Assembly (NCBI GenBank): GCA_964017045.1 | Contig: OZ024801.1 | Coordinates: 28,120,049-28,184,048, forward strand | Direction of reading: 5' to 3' | DNA from: Omphiscola glabra | Taxonomy: Eukaryota; Mollusca; Gastropoda; Lymnaeidae | DNA length: 64,000 bases | Part shown: piece after piece, positions 50,884-63,213 of the stretch | Numbering within the stretch: position 1 is the stretch's first letter | Layout of the letters: the number at the start of each line of letters is the position of its first letter | Position numbers and translations under genes: made by a program | The notes under the pieces: model-generated | What the model was told of the DNA's origin: nothing | The model's input: only the letters and a program-made list of their open reading frames with translations | Databases searched by the model: none

Positions 50884-51245
50884 ACAGGTGAGTAAGCGGC
50901 CAAGGAGGAGTCGAGGTATCACACAGGTGTGTCAGCCGGAAAGGATGAATAGTTTTAGGTATCACACAGGTGTGTCACCCGGAAAGGATGAATAATTTTA
51001 GGTATCATACACAGTGGCGTAGTGAGGGGGGGCATCATGCCCCGGGCGCTACTCACAAAGGGGCGCCAAATGGTATATTTTACTATAATATTGTATGGTT
51101 TTCGAATAGGGGGGCGCTAAAAAGGTATTAGGGGGCGCTAAAAAGGTATTGTGCCCCGGGTGCGAGTTAAGCTCGCTACGCCACTGATCATACAGGTGTG
51201 TCAGCCGGCAAGAGGGAATAGTTTTAGGTATCATACAGGTAAGTC
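50884..51245. repeat. About 50-bp tandem repeat, split by a MITE
   Basis: Unit with ATCACACAGGTGTGTCAGCC and GGAAAGGATGAATAGTTTTA. Copies lie both sides of the insertion at 51,012-51,186. Confidence 0.85.
51012..51186 (+). mobile_element. hAT-type MITE, family B, copy 4, perfect duplication
   Basis: Ends CAGTGGCGTAGTGAGG and, inverted, CAGTGGCGTAGCGAGC. The octamer ATCATACA flanks it exactly (51,004-51,011 and 51,187-51,194). It sits inside a tandem array. Confidence 0.94.
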
Positions 51246-51320
51246 TGTCGCAAATGTATTGATCAGTCGAGGCATGTAATTTTACGGGAACACATGTTCA
51301 ATTGGATGGCCTTGGTTTTC

Positions 51321-51715
51321 CTGGCAGAGCAGGTTGTCACCTGACCAGGTTGTCACCAGACAGAGCAGGGTGCCACCAGGACAGGTTGCCACCATAGCAG
51401 GCCGTCACCAGAAACAGGTTGTCAACAGAACAGGGTGCCACAAGAACAGGGTGCCACAAGATCAGGTTGTCACCAGAGCAGGCTGCCACCAGAACAGGTT
51501 GTCACCAGACAGAGCAGGTTTTCACCAGACAGAGCTGGCTGCCACCAGAAAAGGTGGTCACCAGACAGAGCAGGGCGCCAGCAGGACAGGTTGTCACCAG
51601 GGCAGGATGTCACCAGAAACAGGTTGCCATCAGAGCAGGGTGCCACCAGACAAGGCTTCCACCAGAGCAGGCTGCCTCCAGAACGGGTTGTCGCCTGACA
51701 GAGCAGGGATTTGTA
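51321..51715. repeat. 20-21-bp minisatellite, about 19 copies
   Basis: Core GTTGTCACCAGAACAG and GCTGCCACCAGA with many variants, open in several frames through repetition. Confidence 0.88.
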
Positions 51716-51756
51716 AACTCTCTCGATCCTCTCTTTAAAACAAAAGCCTTCCACCA

Positions 51757-51912
51757 TTGGTCACTACCGGTATCCGTGAGTCCGTGGCCTCGTTTGAGAG
51801 CAGCTTTTCAAAACTGAAGTTCATTGAGAACTATTTGCGGTCGACCATTACCATGGCAGCAGCTCAAGCTTTCCTTTCTCGTGAATTTGGTCATTTGAAA
51901 TTGATGCGCTGA
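51757..51912 (+). pseudogene. hAT transposase C-terminal remnant
   Basis: The frame reads ESVASFESSFSKLKFIENYL then RSTITMAAAQAF and stops. This resembles the hAT dimerisation domain (typically AERSFSKLKLIKNYLRSTM). Just upstream, SLPVSVS lies in another frame, so a frameshift separates the two parts. Only the last 45 or so codons survive, so this is a dead fragment. It shows that a coding hAT element once existed in this genome. Confidence 0.7.
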
Positions 51913-54040
51913 AGATTTTTTTATAAAGATTCCATGAAGTGTTTGCATCTTTGACGACCAGGAAAGCAAAGTTTGAGCTCAAACTCAAAAGTTCAGTAAA
52001 ACGTAATTTTGGTCGCATTTTATAATCGCTGATGCTAAGACCTAAAATTCGATCCCCACTTCGTTTTAATTCACAAGACATGCAGTCTCTTTCATGAGCT
52101 AAAAAAAGTTGTCTCATTGGAATGCAAACTCACTATAAACATACTGTTTCAAAGCCCCCTTTTTTATGGATGTTGTATGGCAAAATGTTTAGTTACCGGC
52201 ACATTTTATGTTGGGGAAATATTTGAAAGATATAATTCTATATACCGGTTAATGAATAAAATTATTTGCCCTTGTGTAGTAAATTAGATTTGTTTTTCCC
52301 TTTGTTGTAGCAAAAGAAACAACAAACAATTAAATTAGATCAATTTTTACGAAATTTTTCTTCTTTCGTTAACAAAACAAAAAAATGCAAACAGATATTT
52401 GATCCAGCGACTCAATGTCTTCTTCTAGCTACATTAGGATTAAACTCAGACAAGTACAGAGAGCCACTTTCTGTGATGGCAGAGCTGTGTAGTATAAAGA
52501 CTGCCGACCTATTTGTAACTTGGTATGGCATTTATGTGAATTAAAAGAATTTCAAATACCAAATATGGGAACTGACAGTGAAGCTAGTTCTTTTTCAATG
52601 CACTTATTTGAAATTAGAGCTGTATTGCTATGCGACTATCCCTAACTTCATTGCAAATATCGATCCCTCTCCTACTGAATTTTTACTTTCACAATTTTTC
52701 AATTCATATTTACATTAGAAAAAGGGGTACTTTCTTAACAAGATTTTTTGTTGTTGTTTTGTTTTTTTGTTGGTTTCCAAAACGATGTGACAATAAAAAT
52801 TATGTTGGTTAGTATTTTAATATCTTAAAAGAAAAATAGTATGTTTTATGTTGTTGTTTTTTTACAATTGCCATTTATGATATAGGAGAAATGTTAAAAC
52901 AAAATGTGTCGTTAAAATTCAAATTTAGTAACTACTGTGTTTATAGGGAATTTTGTATTATCCACCAAGTGTACAGTAATAGGGGGTTAAGTAACTCACG
53001 CCTACAACATAAAATATGTTAATATTAAGTTTCTGCCAATGTTTGTTCTTGGATACATAATAATTAAAGTAAACAAATGATGCATGAAATTCCCATCCAC
53101 TAAAGTTACTTGACAAAACATGCATTCCAATAACACACCTTATAAAATTCCTAATTAGAGTCACCCTTCCCCCATCCCCAGTAAGCCACCATCCCTGAAC
53201 TATATAACATCCCACCACCACCCCGGCCCGCTTGTAAGCCCCAGATTTATTACACCAACTATTTCTGTAAAACAAAAGTAGATATTACTACGCAAACGCT
53301 GTATTTTAAAGATTCTCAATAAGCGCGGAATTTTATTTACTGAAATCAGTTCCACCTGGTATTAATGACATTGTTACATAGATAATTAGGTAGTTTGATA
53401 TTGTCTTCTGATTCCCTTTTTCTCAGATAACAGAACAGCCTGATTGGCTTCCTGAGCCAGTGACTCGGGCATTAGGAGTGGATATTGAAAAAAAAAAATT
53501 AACCCTTTTGGCACGTTCCTTTTCTAGGTCTGTCTTTGCAGAAGATGATGTAAGCCATCCTTACTAAATATGACACTTTTTAATACTAACTGATTTTCTT
53601 GCGATACTTAAAAGTCTAACTTTTCAATGTACAATTTTTGAGATTTCTTTTACAATTGTAGGCAGAGACTTGTCAGAACTACGATATTAAGAGACTGACT
53701 GTGATTGAACAAAATATATGCCTTTAGTTTTTCGGATTAAAAAAAAACATTTAATCTTTTCTTATATTTAAAAAAATTATTCATTTGAAACGTATTATAA
53801 TTATTATGATGTTTAGGTATTCAACAAACACCAATCACTTCATAATTAACAGTGATAATAGCCCTTTCCGGCTTCTCCGTCAAATAAAATAAAATTTTAA
53901 TTTGGGGACATTTTCATGATGATTCTCTTCCCCCCCCCCCCCACCACTCCCCCGGACTAGGTCAATTTTAATAACTTAAATATTTTAAAACTCGAGAATG
54001 AATGTAGCTTCCAAGGAACTAAACCCTCTTTTAAGGAATA
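51913..54040. other. AT-rich intergenic stretch
   Basis: No exon or repeat of note. Poly-C run near 53,931-53,942. Confidence 0.4.
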
Positions 54041-54420
54041 ACAACTAAAATGTATTTATGTGATATATGCTTTGCGGATGACATAGACGGACTGGCTGGA
54101 AGCGAAGAAGAGCTAGCCAACCTAGTAAAGCGTCTCAGCAGGACTTCGTCATACTTTGGCTTGCAAATCAGTGCAGAAAAGACAAAAATGATGACGAACA
54201 GCACCACTGGCATCGTCGCTGAAATTAAGGTCGGAAAGATTAGAGACAGTTGGCAGCTTCAAGTACCTCGGAGCAATAGTCTCGGAAGAAGGCTCCAAGC
54301 CCGAATTGATGGCCAGGATTGCGCAGACCACAACAGCACTAAAGAGGCTCAAGAAAATATGGAACGACAAAAATATAGCCCCAGCACCAAAATCAGGCTG
54401 ATGCGCTCATTAATGGGATG
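54041..54420 (+). pseudogene. LINE reverse transcriptase fragment, second element
   Basis: MYLCDICFADDIDGLAGSEE, then LSRTSSYFGLQISAEKTKMM, is the catalytic FADD block and following motif of a non-LTR reverse transcriptase. After about 54,240 the similarity continues in another frame (SFKYLGAIVSEEGSKPELM), so a frameshift is present. Sequence differs from the LINE at 26.9-34.5 kb, so it is a different family. It is truncated at both ends. Confidence 0.8.
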
Positions 54421-54594
54421 GAAAACCTCTTAAGGGTCGTCCATTAATTTTTTTTACCTCCAAACAACTGTCAAACTTTCAATGACAATTATAGTATAGT
54501 TTCTAGCTGCTATTATCTTCTCACGGAGTAGCCAGGTGTTGCGCTATCGTAACAATGGGCATCAGAGACATCATTTCGGTAGCGCAGGGGGGGG

Positions 54595-54725
54595 GGGGCA
54601 GAGATTATCGCAATTACTCCAGGTTTTATTTAAATTACTATGTACTGTGGCACCTCCAGTTTTAAAAACAACCAAGCTGACCAAGTTTTGGTTTTGCCCC
54701 CCTCCCCCCTGAAATTACGCCCCTG
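54595..54725 (+). mobile_element. MITE, family E, copy 2
   Basis: The interior is shared with 41,054-41,213. The right end reads TTACGCCCCTG. Target duplication not recognised. Confidence 0.5.
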
Positions 54726-57700
54726 ATGGCCATAGTCTATAATAGCTGATTTATCATTTTAAACTTGCAGAACTGATATACCAGACAATTCAACATCATC
54801 CTCATCTAACCCATTCGGCACTTAAAATAGAAACATTTGCGATGTGAGCAATAACTGCGATAATCTCTCTCTCTCTGTCTCCTTGCAGCTACCCGCATTG
54901 GTCGAATCCTTTTTTTATTGAGGAGCAGGTGCTGATTTCCTATGCTCAAGAGGGCGTTGTCGGTGCTGTTGAACATGCTTTTTCCATGCAGGCAACATGA
55001 TCTAAAACATACCGCCCTAGACATTTGCGACAAACAGAATCTACAGGGGAAGAGCGGACAACTTTTGACTTCCCGTGCACTAACAAAGTGTGCTACATTC
55101 TAACCAACCACCTGCAGTGCACAGACGCAAATTAAATAACTCTTATATTGTCAATACCCTCGAACTGTATGGCTGTTTGCACTCATTAAATTGTTTAACA
55201 TAATGTAAGAACCAGTCAATTTTTAAGAATAAAATTTTAATAGGCAAACCGTGATTGTTGACTTCAACTAATCTAACACCCCCTCCCCCACAACTGTCAA
55301 ACATTTCCAAACAACCCCCCGACCCCCTATTTTGTTGACGTAATTAATGGACGCCCCCTTACTGCGACTAGCTCTGCTGGTACTGGTAGCAGTTGACATG
55401 GATTATGGATTTTGAAGTAAGTTTAAATTTTTTTATTTTTTACTTCCCTTTTTTTTTTTTCAAAGCCATACCTTCATCAAGGGACAGAAATTGAAGATCT
55501 TCCCATTGCAAAAGATTGATTTCAAAATGAAAATTTGATGTTTGACATTAAACTTTAAGAGTTAAATCAAACGAAATGTCTTGTTTTGTTAATGCGTTAT
55601 AGTGTCAAATTATCATTGATTTTAGTGGTGTATTTTGTTTGTTTGTTTGTTGTTTAACTTGATGAACTATTTTTTTTGTAGTAATAAGCAATTTAAAATT
55701 GTAGGCTATTTAACAATAGGAATAAATCTTTTCAGCATTTAAGATGATTGGGTGGGGGGCGTGGCGTGGGGGCGGTGTTGGGGGCGGGGCGGGGGGGACA
55801 AGAATTCTAGCAAATAAGAAATGAAATTAATCAAACATGAAACTTATTAACATTAATACAAATATAAAGGAAGTATCAAGAGATGGGGAAAACAAATTGT
55901 CTTTTTTTTTTCTTATTGTACAATATTATGAGTTTTAAAAAACGAATATGAAATAGATAAGGTACATAACAAAATAAGATGATGGGGAAAAAAAATTATT
56001 TGCGTGTATGTTCATATTGTTTTAAAAAATCATGTAATATCAGTGAGGTGCTATTTAAAAAAAAAAATTACTAAACCTTTAAATATCGTTGAAAACCCAC
56101 AAAGAATAAATTTAGATTTATATGTAACCTACATTATAAAATAAAGAATTTTCTAAATATTAAGAGGTACCCTAAGAAGAAGGGTTTTAATATAATGAGA
56201 ATTATTTTACAATTATTTACATAAGTTTAGCTTGCTGTGTCCATCTAAAGACATTGATGGTGCAACCAGGGTTAGTGCAACCTATTGGCGGGCCAAGATT
56301 TTCCAAGAAAATAATCCTTTGCTGTTGGTTGAACATGCAGTCCTTCCATATGAAGAATAAAGTGCCCCCCCCCCCCCCCCCCCCCCCGCATCGTCCTTCC
56401 AAGGCAACTGACTGAAAGATACCATCTACCTTTTGTAGATGTCATTTAAGCACTTATTATACCCATGAGAATACTATTTTTTTTCAAATGATTTTGATTA
56501 CACATGGAAAAAAGCAATTTAAAATTCGATTTCCAAGTTAAAATAAAATAGATATCAGATTTTTATACATTTAGTACAAGAATGGCATCAAAACGTCACT
56601 GATGGTCCTGTGGTGCAGTGACTGTCAATAATTTATGAGGAGTTGAAATGACCTTGAGTAAAAGCATGACCACCAGCAGAAGACAACAGCCAACTTGGCA
56701 TGGGATTAAACATTTACACTACAGGTAATCTAAACAAAAACACCCTTTGGAAAAAAAGATTAAACATTTACACTACAGGTAATCTAACAAAAACACCCTT
56801 TGGAAAAAAGATTTAACATTTACACTACAGGTATTCTAAACAAAAACACCCTTTGGAAAAAAAAAACTTATGAAATTAGTATTTTCAAAAATGCTATATT
56901 TACTAAATAAAGCTCCATTTTTACACATTTTCCTACCCTAGCAATAAATTAGGAGACAGGTAATAAATAAAAATTAGACCACAGACAGTTGATCAAACAT
57001 TTAAAGGGTTAAAAATGACAATCCCTAATTTCCCACTTTTTCAATTGCAATACCGGTAGCCTAATTAAACTTAGCCTGATTTTTTTTTTTTTAGAGTGGT
57101 TTAAAGACTTAAAGACATAAGGTCTCAAAGAAAACTTACATATTGAATTATTTTTTTTAGAAATTACAAAAGGAAATAATTTAAACAAATAATTTAAACA
57201 TATTGTGCTGAACTGAATAAATTTCACCTGGCAATCATACATTTTAGTCATTTTATTTTACATGAGCAAGAGGGGCTCTAACCCTAAAGCAATTCTGTCA
57301 ATCATATTATAAGCATTAAAATCTGTGACAGTTTCATTGTTTTTTGTCCTGGGAGTGAGGAGAAAACTATAGTTAAGATTAGAAACATCTGATCACTGTT
57401 TTTTCACTTCTTAAAAAAAAAAAAATTTTTAACTCAGATTACTGAAATAATACAAATTTTGCAATTTTTTAATAGAATATTAAAACTTTTCTAAACCGTA
57501 TTTAGCATTAATAATATTTCTAGCAATCCATGTTTTTTTAGTAAAAAAGGTAATTCATCATTGGCTAAAATTTGTCAAGTTTATTCAATAGTCGTTTTTA
57601 ATTTGTAAGAATGGTTAAATTGTAAATGACTTAATAACCCAGTGTCCGTAGTCTTGATCATATATGTTCTAGAAAATTTAAGTTTACAATGTCCCCCGTT

Positions 57701-57783
57701 CTCAAACTTTCTTTATGTTTAGAAATGTATATGTTACAAATTTAGGCACTAATTTCAACAAAAGTTGTTTTTTTCTTTTAGAA
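54726..57783. other. Region downstream of the raftlin-like gene
   Basis: AT-rich. G-rich tract at about 55,752-55,798 and poly-C at about 56,367-56,387. A minus-strand AATAAA at about 57,573 could end the raftlin-like transcript. No other gene seen. Confidence 0.4.
56703..56866. repeat. About 53-bp tandem repeat, 3 copies
   Basis: Unit ATTAAACATTTACACTACAG then GTAATCT, AAACACCCTTTGG and an A run. Confidence 0.92.
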
Positions 57784-60700
57784 TTAACTTTCAGTATTAT
57801 TTTTCTTTTCTAATATCTTCCTCTGGAAAAACAGAAGTACTTTCATGATAATTGTTGCTAAACCTGAAAAGTTAACCTCTGGTGTCTCAAGTAAACATGC
57901 AAGTTCCCATCCTTTCTGGCCCATATCCTGTGAGGAAAGAGTAATCATCAATTTAGAGCAGCAAGATTTCATGTTATGACATTGTTGGGGTACCGTATCA
58001 ATAACTACCGTAAAACTTATATACAGTAAAATTAAATGGGCTCTGACAGCTTTTTGTATTTTATGCATTTTAAATGGGAAACTGTTTTTAGTACACTACT
58101 GACCTCATTACAGCTCACTTCTCAGAAATAAAATAGCCTTATTTATTCATATCATCTCTACAGCTACTACAAACCTTATAAACATTACTGCTTATTTGGA
58201 GCAGATCAAAATTAATTTTTAAAAAGACAGCATTTCCAATAGGCACCCTAAAATCATGAGTTATATAATTATATTTCATTTAGATTCAGATCTACTGAAA
58301 TTTAGGTACATTTATATAAAGCTTGTTGAGGTTGTGTTTATTTGGATTATTATTTCAACATTTGTGTTGATTTCAATATTTAATTTTAGCAATGTGTTTT
58401 TTGCTTAGTATATAGGACCCTAACAAAAATTCACATGACCATGGTTTAGACTCCTTTTAACCAATTATAAAATAATCAAATAAAAAGTTGACTTTAACTA
58501 TTAGCAGAGGAGATGGTACAATTTTAATAATTTGATGTTAGTAATTGTTAGTCATAATACATACACTCAAATAGATTGAGAGAGGTGAGTGTAAATGCAA
58601 TATGTTTCTCACGGCTTCATTCCATTATTTATAGGATAAAACTTATCCAAGTATTTTTATAATATAAAGTATGGCAGCTGGAATTTGTGACACCAGGATT
58701 GTCTTGATGTTGACTACCGAATTAATAAAAACTAATTAATGCATACAGAAAAGCCTACTTGTAAAAAAAAAGCCCTTGATTAATAATTAACCGTAGGAAG
58801 TGGGCTGACAATGAGGCCACAAAAAAGTGCTTCTTGGGGCACACAGTCCCCTTCTTCCTACATTAGTGGATACATTCCTGTTGGACCACAGAAAAATACC
58901 TGTCGTCTTTATCACCCTCTTATAAAAATTCATGCTCAAACTGAAATATTTCAACAATTTTTTGTGTGTTGAAAGTGTGTCTACCACATGCCAAGAACCA
59001 ATGTAAATCAATTTGAATGATCTACTTAAATATTTGTCAAAGATTTATATCCTATTTACCTCCATCACAGTCTCCCAATCGGTTATAGTTTTAGATCCAT
59101 GAATGCCACCCTGCATTATTTTTACTTTGTGCTCAACAACCGTTCCCTGATAAGCTGGTGTGTTATCGTTCACCTGGGAAAGGGGCTTCTCGAAAAACCA
59201 CTGTGTGTTCTTAGTTACTTCAGAACTGAAAGCCTTTAAAGGAATATTTTGTTCTTAGTTACTTCAGAACTGAAAGCTTTTAAAGGAATATTTTGTTCTT
59301 AGTTACTTCAGAACTGAAAGCCTTTAAAGGAATATTTTGTTCTTAGTTACTTCAGAACTGAAAGCCATTAAAGGTATATTTTGTTCTTAGTTACTTCAGA
59401 ACTGAAAGCCTTTAAAGGAATATTTTGTTCTTAGTTACTTCACAACTGAAAGCCATTAAAGGAATATTTCAATAAATGATCTAATTTTAAAAAAAAACAT
59501 ATTTTGCACCACATTATTAAAGGGTAGGGCAGACACCCAAACCCAGCATTAAAGGGTAGAGCAGACACCCAAACCCAGCATTAAAGGGTGGAGCAGACAC
59601 CCAAACCCAGCATTAAAGGGTAGAGCAGACACCCAAACCCAGCATTAAAGGGTAGAGCAGACACCCAAACCCAGCATTAAAGGGTAGAGCAGACACCCAA
59701 GCCCAGGTTGCATTTGATAAAAAAAGAATCTGGTCATCACTGACAAAAGTCTTTAAACTAAATTTTAGATAACTATAATACTTATGCAATTAAAAAGGTT
59801 CTACTCGCTTCAACTTTAAGTCCTCATTAAAAACACCCTTTTACCTGAGTGCTCTGAGTGCCGTCTATGAATATATCAACAAGCCTGTAGCCTAAGGAGA
59901 GATGTTTGTCCAATAATTCCTGCCAATCACAAATCACTTTTGGGGCTGGCCTCATTCCAAAACTGTATTTGATTGTTACAGGTGAGGACACAACATTGTA
60001 GATGTAGAGTTCTTTTGGGGCATCATTGGGGATTTCAAAGAAAATATCTACTCCTAAAACTGTGGACGTACATTAAAGCTTTCATTATAACACAATTCTA
60101 AAAAGACACACAAAAAAAGAAATACAATTTAAACATGTCACAGTAATGATAGGGGATAAACAATGTAATAATATTACAATACCATAAAGGGAGTTATAAT
60201 GTAATAGTATTTAAGTACCGGTACCGTCTAAATAAATTCAATAATGGATGTACATTATCATAATAAAATGTCAAAAGAGGGCATAAAATTGAATCATATT
60301 ACAATTTTAGAAGAGGGTTTTATTTCAATAGCAAAAAGCTTTTAAAAAAATTAAAGCCGTCGTGAACATTAAAAATCAGTTGACTAACAACAAGCTTTGC
60401 ATAATTATCAGAAAATGCATTTCTTTATGGTATATATTTTCTAGAAGGAACCTTAAAACATCAGCAAAAAAAAGCTATTTTCTCTACTTATTATCATGTA
60501 TCTAATTTCCCCAAATTCAATAAAACTATGTATTACTTTGCCGATAACATTTTTCACTTATATTTTTTCAATAATATTTAATAACAAGCAACAGGCAATA
60601 TATTTTGTTTATGAAAACATTATCTCAGTCCAGACATAATAACGTTTTTAAAAACTTTAATTTAATTTTTTTTTTTTAAATTAAAAAACAAAATTTCACC

Positions 60701-62636
60701 CTCTACTGCCCAAGGAGTAACAACATAAGCTTTAAAAAATCAATAGATCTCACTTGGCATTTTTTGAGGTAAATTAAAACTTGCTTGATATTCTTCCTCC
60801 CCGGTCAGTTCAATGCAAACAAGTCGGGCTCCAGCTTGGGCCTTTGTGGCAATTGTTTCAATCAAATGACTTGTGTCTGTGACTGCCCCAGAGCGTGCAC
60901 TTACTATTCCACTCCAAACAGTTTGTGGCTGAATAACAGATTTTTCAATGCTGAGCTGAAATTTTCCTTTGGCTGGACTGTCAGGATATTTACAAAAAAT
61001 GGCCTGAAATTGCATTGGGATGCCATGTGCAAACATGGCCACAGACCTTGACTGAGAAATAAAAAAAATGTAACAGATGATTATAAATTTAAAATAATTT
61101 GAGAAATAAAGACTATTCTTGGCCATAAAAAGTTATTTAAGAATATTCTAGAAGAATTTATGCATTCTGACCTTTACCTTTGAAATATCATTTATGTGCA
61201 ATAAATATTTTCACAGTTTTAAATATAAAAGTACAAAAAGAGTGTGGTCATTAAAAATTGGTAATGATGAACATATTTAATTAAGACAATTTATCAAATT
61301 TAAAAACACAGTTGTCAGCCACTGGTAGGGCACAGCTTTCTTCATTCCTTTTCCTAAAATGTTGGTCGTACCATAGCCTTATGAATTTTTGTGCTTTGAA
61401 TTAACAGGAAGTTAAGGTTTTATTTCATTTTAAAATATATACAGACACAATGTAACGTCTGAGATTATATAATTGAACAGGCCAAGTTACTCGCTGGTAA
61501 AAATTAAGTTTGGCATAGTATATCTACTTTAATCTGAAAGCAACCTCTGTGGAGGCATTTCTTGGTCGAGATTTACCACATCCCATCATTAACAGCCTGG
61601 CAGAATAAAAACTTTCATAGTCTAATTTAACAATTTTAATATTTGAAAAATGCACAGTGAGCATGAGCTATGACTATCAATAGAAGAATCAGATAACATA
61701 TGGTAAGTATAAGAAGGTTATATTTCAAAATTTTAAGGTCATTAAGCTTAAAATAGCATTGAGACATGGGTGTAAAAAAATAACATTATTTGTGATAATA
61801 TGGAGAGCTTTTCTTTTTGGTGAAGCATTCTTTAAAAAAAATATTAGTGTGATGCCAACTCAGTCAAGTTTGACGAGTGCACCCGATTTTTAAGAGTAGG
61901 CCAGCATTTCCCAATGTGGGCCTTATGGCCCCCAGGGACCAACTGCATATTTCTTGGATGTAAAAGAGCAGTTTTTATATTTATAACAGGGAGGTGAACA
62001 AAAAATGTTTTAAGTGGGCTCAGAACAAACAAATTTTGAGAAATAATTGTCTTAGGCCACTTTAAATTAATTTCTGTTAGTGAGGCTTACTGAACTTGAT
62101 AGGTCATAATCAGAGAATAGTAGACAGAATAGTGAAAAAAGAAAATATTTTCTTTCAAGATAGGCATGCATTTTGCAAAACATTGAATTAACTCCAATAT
62201 GTCCACATGTTACAGATAGTTCTAAATTAAATAAGTGGTAAAGTCAGGGAATCTCAATTAAGTCCCTTCATTCAAAACTGTATATGAAAGTTGCAAAGTC
62301 AGAAACAACTCACTAAATGATTGCCATATAATCCAAATAGCTTCTATTAATTAAGCAACAATTTCACTTGCTTCGTTTATTTACCTGGCCAGGGATGTGA
62401 CAAAATGTGAGCAGCCTGTAGCCATTATTGTACTGCTGTGCTAGTGAAGGGTAATAGGCATCAACATTGCTTGTCACCATTTGAGAGGACAGAAAATGGA
62501 AGGTCAACTTTGCTGAAATTTTGACATCAATATTTACAAAATGGTACTGAACTTCTGGCCCTGGATAAATGGTGTCATCTAGTTGTTGTAGGGTCTTTGT
62601 GGAGGCATTTCTTGGTCGAGATTTACCACATCCCAT
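57784..62636 (-). CDS. RFTN: Raftlin-like lipid-raft protein, five coding exons
   Basis: Raftlins are acylated proteins of the inner plasma-membrane leaflet that support lipid rafts and receptor signalling. Exons: 62,385-62,636 (MGCGKSRPRNAST, to CHIPGQ); 60,754-61,051 (SRSVAMFAHGIPMQF); 59,845-60,053 (VDIFFEIPNDAPKELYIYNV); 59,060-59,209 (NTQWFFEKPLSQ, to DWETVME); 57,784-57,927 (DMGQKGWELACLLETP to the stop). Lengths 252, 298, 209, 150 and 144 nt join in phase and give 350 residues. All introns are GT-AG. The Met-Gly-Cys-Gly start is the raftlin N-terminus, with Gly2 for myristoylation and Cys3 for palmitoylation. The block around TVVEHKVKIMQGGIHG and GWELACLLETP matches the conserved raftlin C-terminal region. 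It is shorter than the vertebrate proteins (about 500-580), mostly in linker parts. The acceptor of exon 4 is uncertain by a few codons. An upstream in-frame ATG (62,714) is judged non-coding. Confidence 0.78.
59213..59465. repeat. About 52-bp tandem repeat at a raftlin splice acceptor, 5 copies
   Basis: GTTCTTAGTTACTTCAGAAC plus TGAAAGCCTTTAAAGGAATATTTT. The first copy overlaps the 3' splice site of exon 4, so on the gene strand several TTTCAG and CTAAG acceptor-like sequences follow each other. Confidence 0.92.
59519..59706. repeat. 32-bp tandem repeat, 6 copies, in a raftlin intron
   Basis: Unit AAAGGGTAGAGCAGACACCC plus AAACCCAGCATT, nearly invariant. Confidence 0.95.
61549..61858 (-). 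repeat. Duplicated copy of raftlin exon-1 start region
   Basis: About 310 bp nearly identical to 62,598-62,908, offset 1,050 bp, with one single-base difference in length near 61,560. It carries the raftlin ATG, the first 12 or so codons and the sequence upstream of them, placed inside intron 1. Confidence 0.92.
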
Positions 62637-62908
62637 CATTAACAGCCTGGCAGAATAAAAACTTTCATAGTCTAATTTAACAATTTTAATATTTGAAAAA
62701 TGCACAGTGAGCATGAGCTATGACTATCAATAGAAGAATCAGATAACATATGGTAAGTATAAGAAGGTTATATTTCAAAATTTTAAGGTCATTAAGCTTA
62801 AAATAGCATTGAGACATGGGTGTAAAAAAATAACATTATTTGTGATAATATGGAGAGCTTTTCTTTTTGGTGAAGCATTCTTTAAAAAAAATATTAGTGT
62901 GATGCCAA
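62598..62908 (-). repeat. Raftlin start region, original copy of a 310-bp duplication
   Basis: Partner of 61,549-61,858. It contains the functional ATG (62,634-62,636) and the immediate 5' flank. Confidence 0.92.
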
Positions 62909-63008
62909 TTTGTATAATTATATTTCTTTTAGTTGTGTCATTTTTTAAAGCTTGCAAATCTGTATCAGGTGTACTCAATCTTTTGATAAATTTTAACAAT
63001 TAACGGTA

Positions 63009-63213
63009 AATTCCTATCTGTGGTACCGCGTTTTTTTAACATGGCCGTCAACTTGACGTAAAATTAAGAATAAAACGTTAAAAATAAAGAAAAAACTTCC
63101 TAAATGTATCCCTCACCCTAACCTGAACCCTAAATCTATCCCTCACCCTAACCTGAACCCTAAATCTATCCCTAAACCTAACCTAATGAAATGAGGTACC
63201 ACAGATAGGAATT
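63009..63213. mobile_element. 205-bp MITE-like element with CCCTAA-type interior
   Basis: Perfect 19-bp terminal inverted repeat AATTCCTATCTGTGGTACC (63,009-63,027 and inverted at 63,195-63,213). The interior has CCCTAACCTGAACCCTAAAT in a roughly 30-bp period and the flank shared with 4,736-4,882. Target duplication not certain. Confidence 0.8.

Noticed and set aside
55460..55490. Another hammerhead-like GATGAAGG on the minus strand
   Set aside because: It lacks the stem II partner and the GAAA element.
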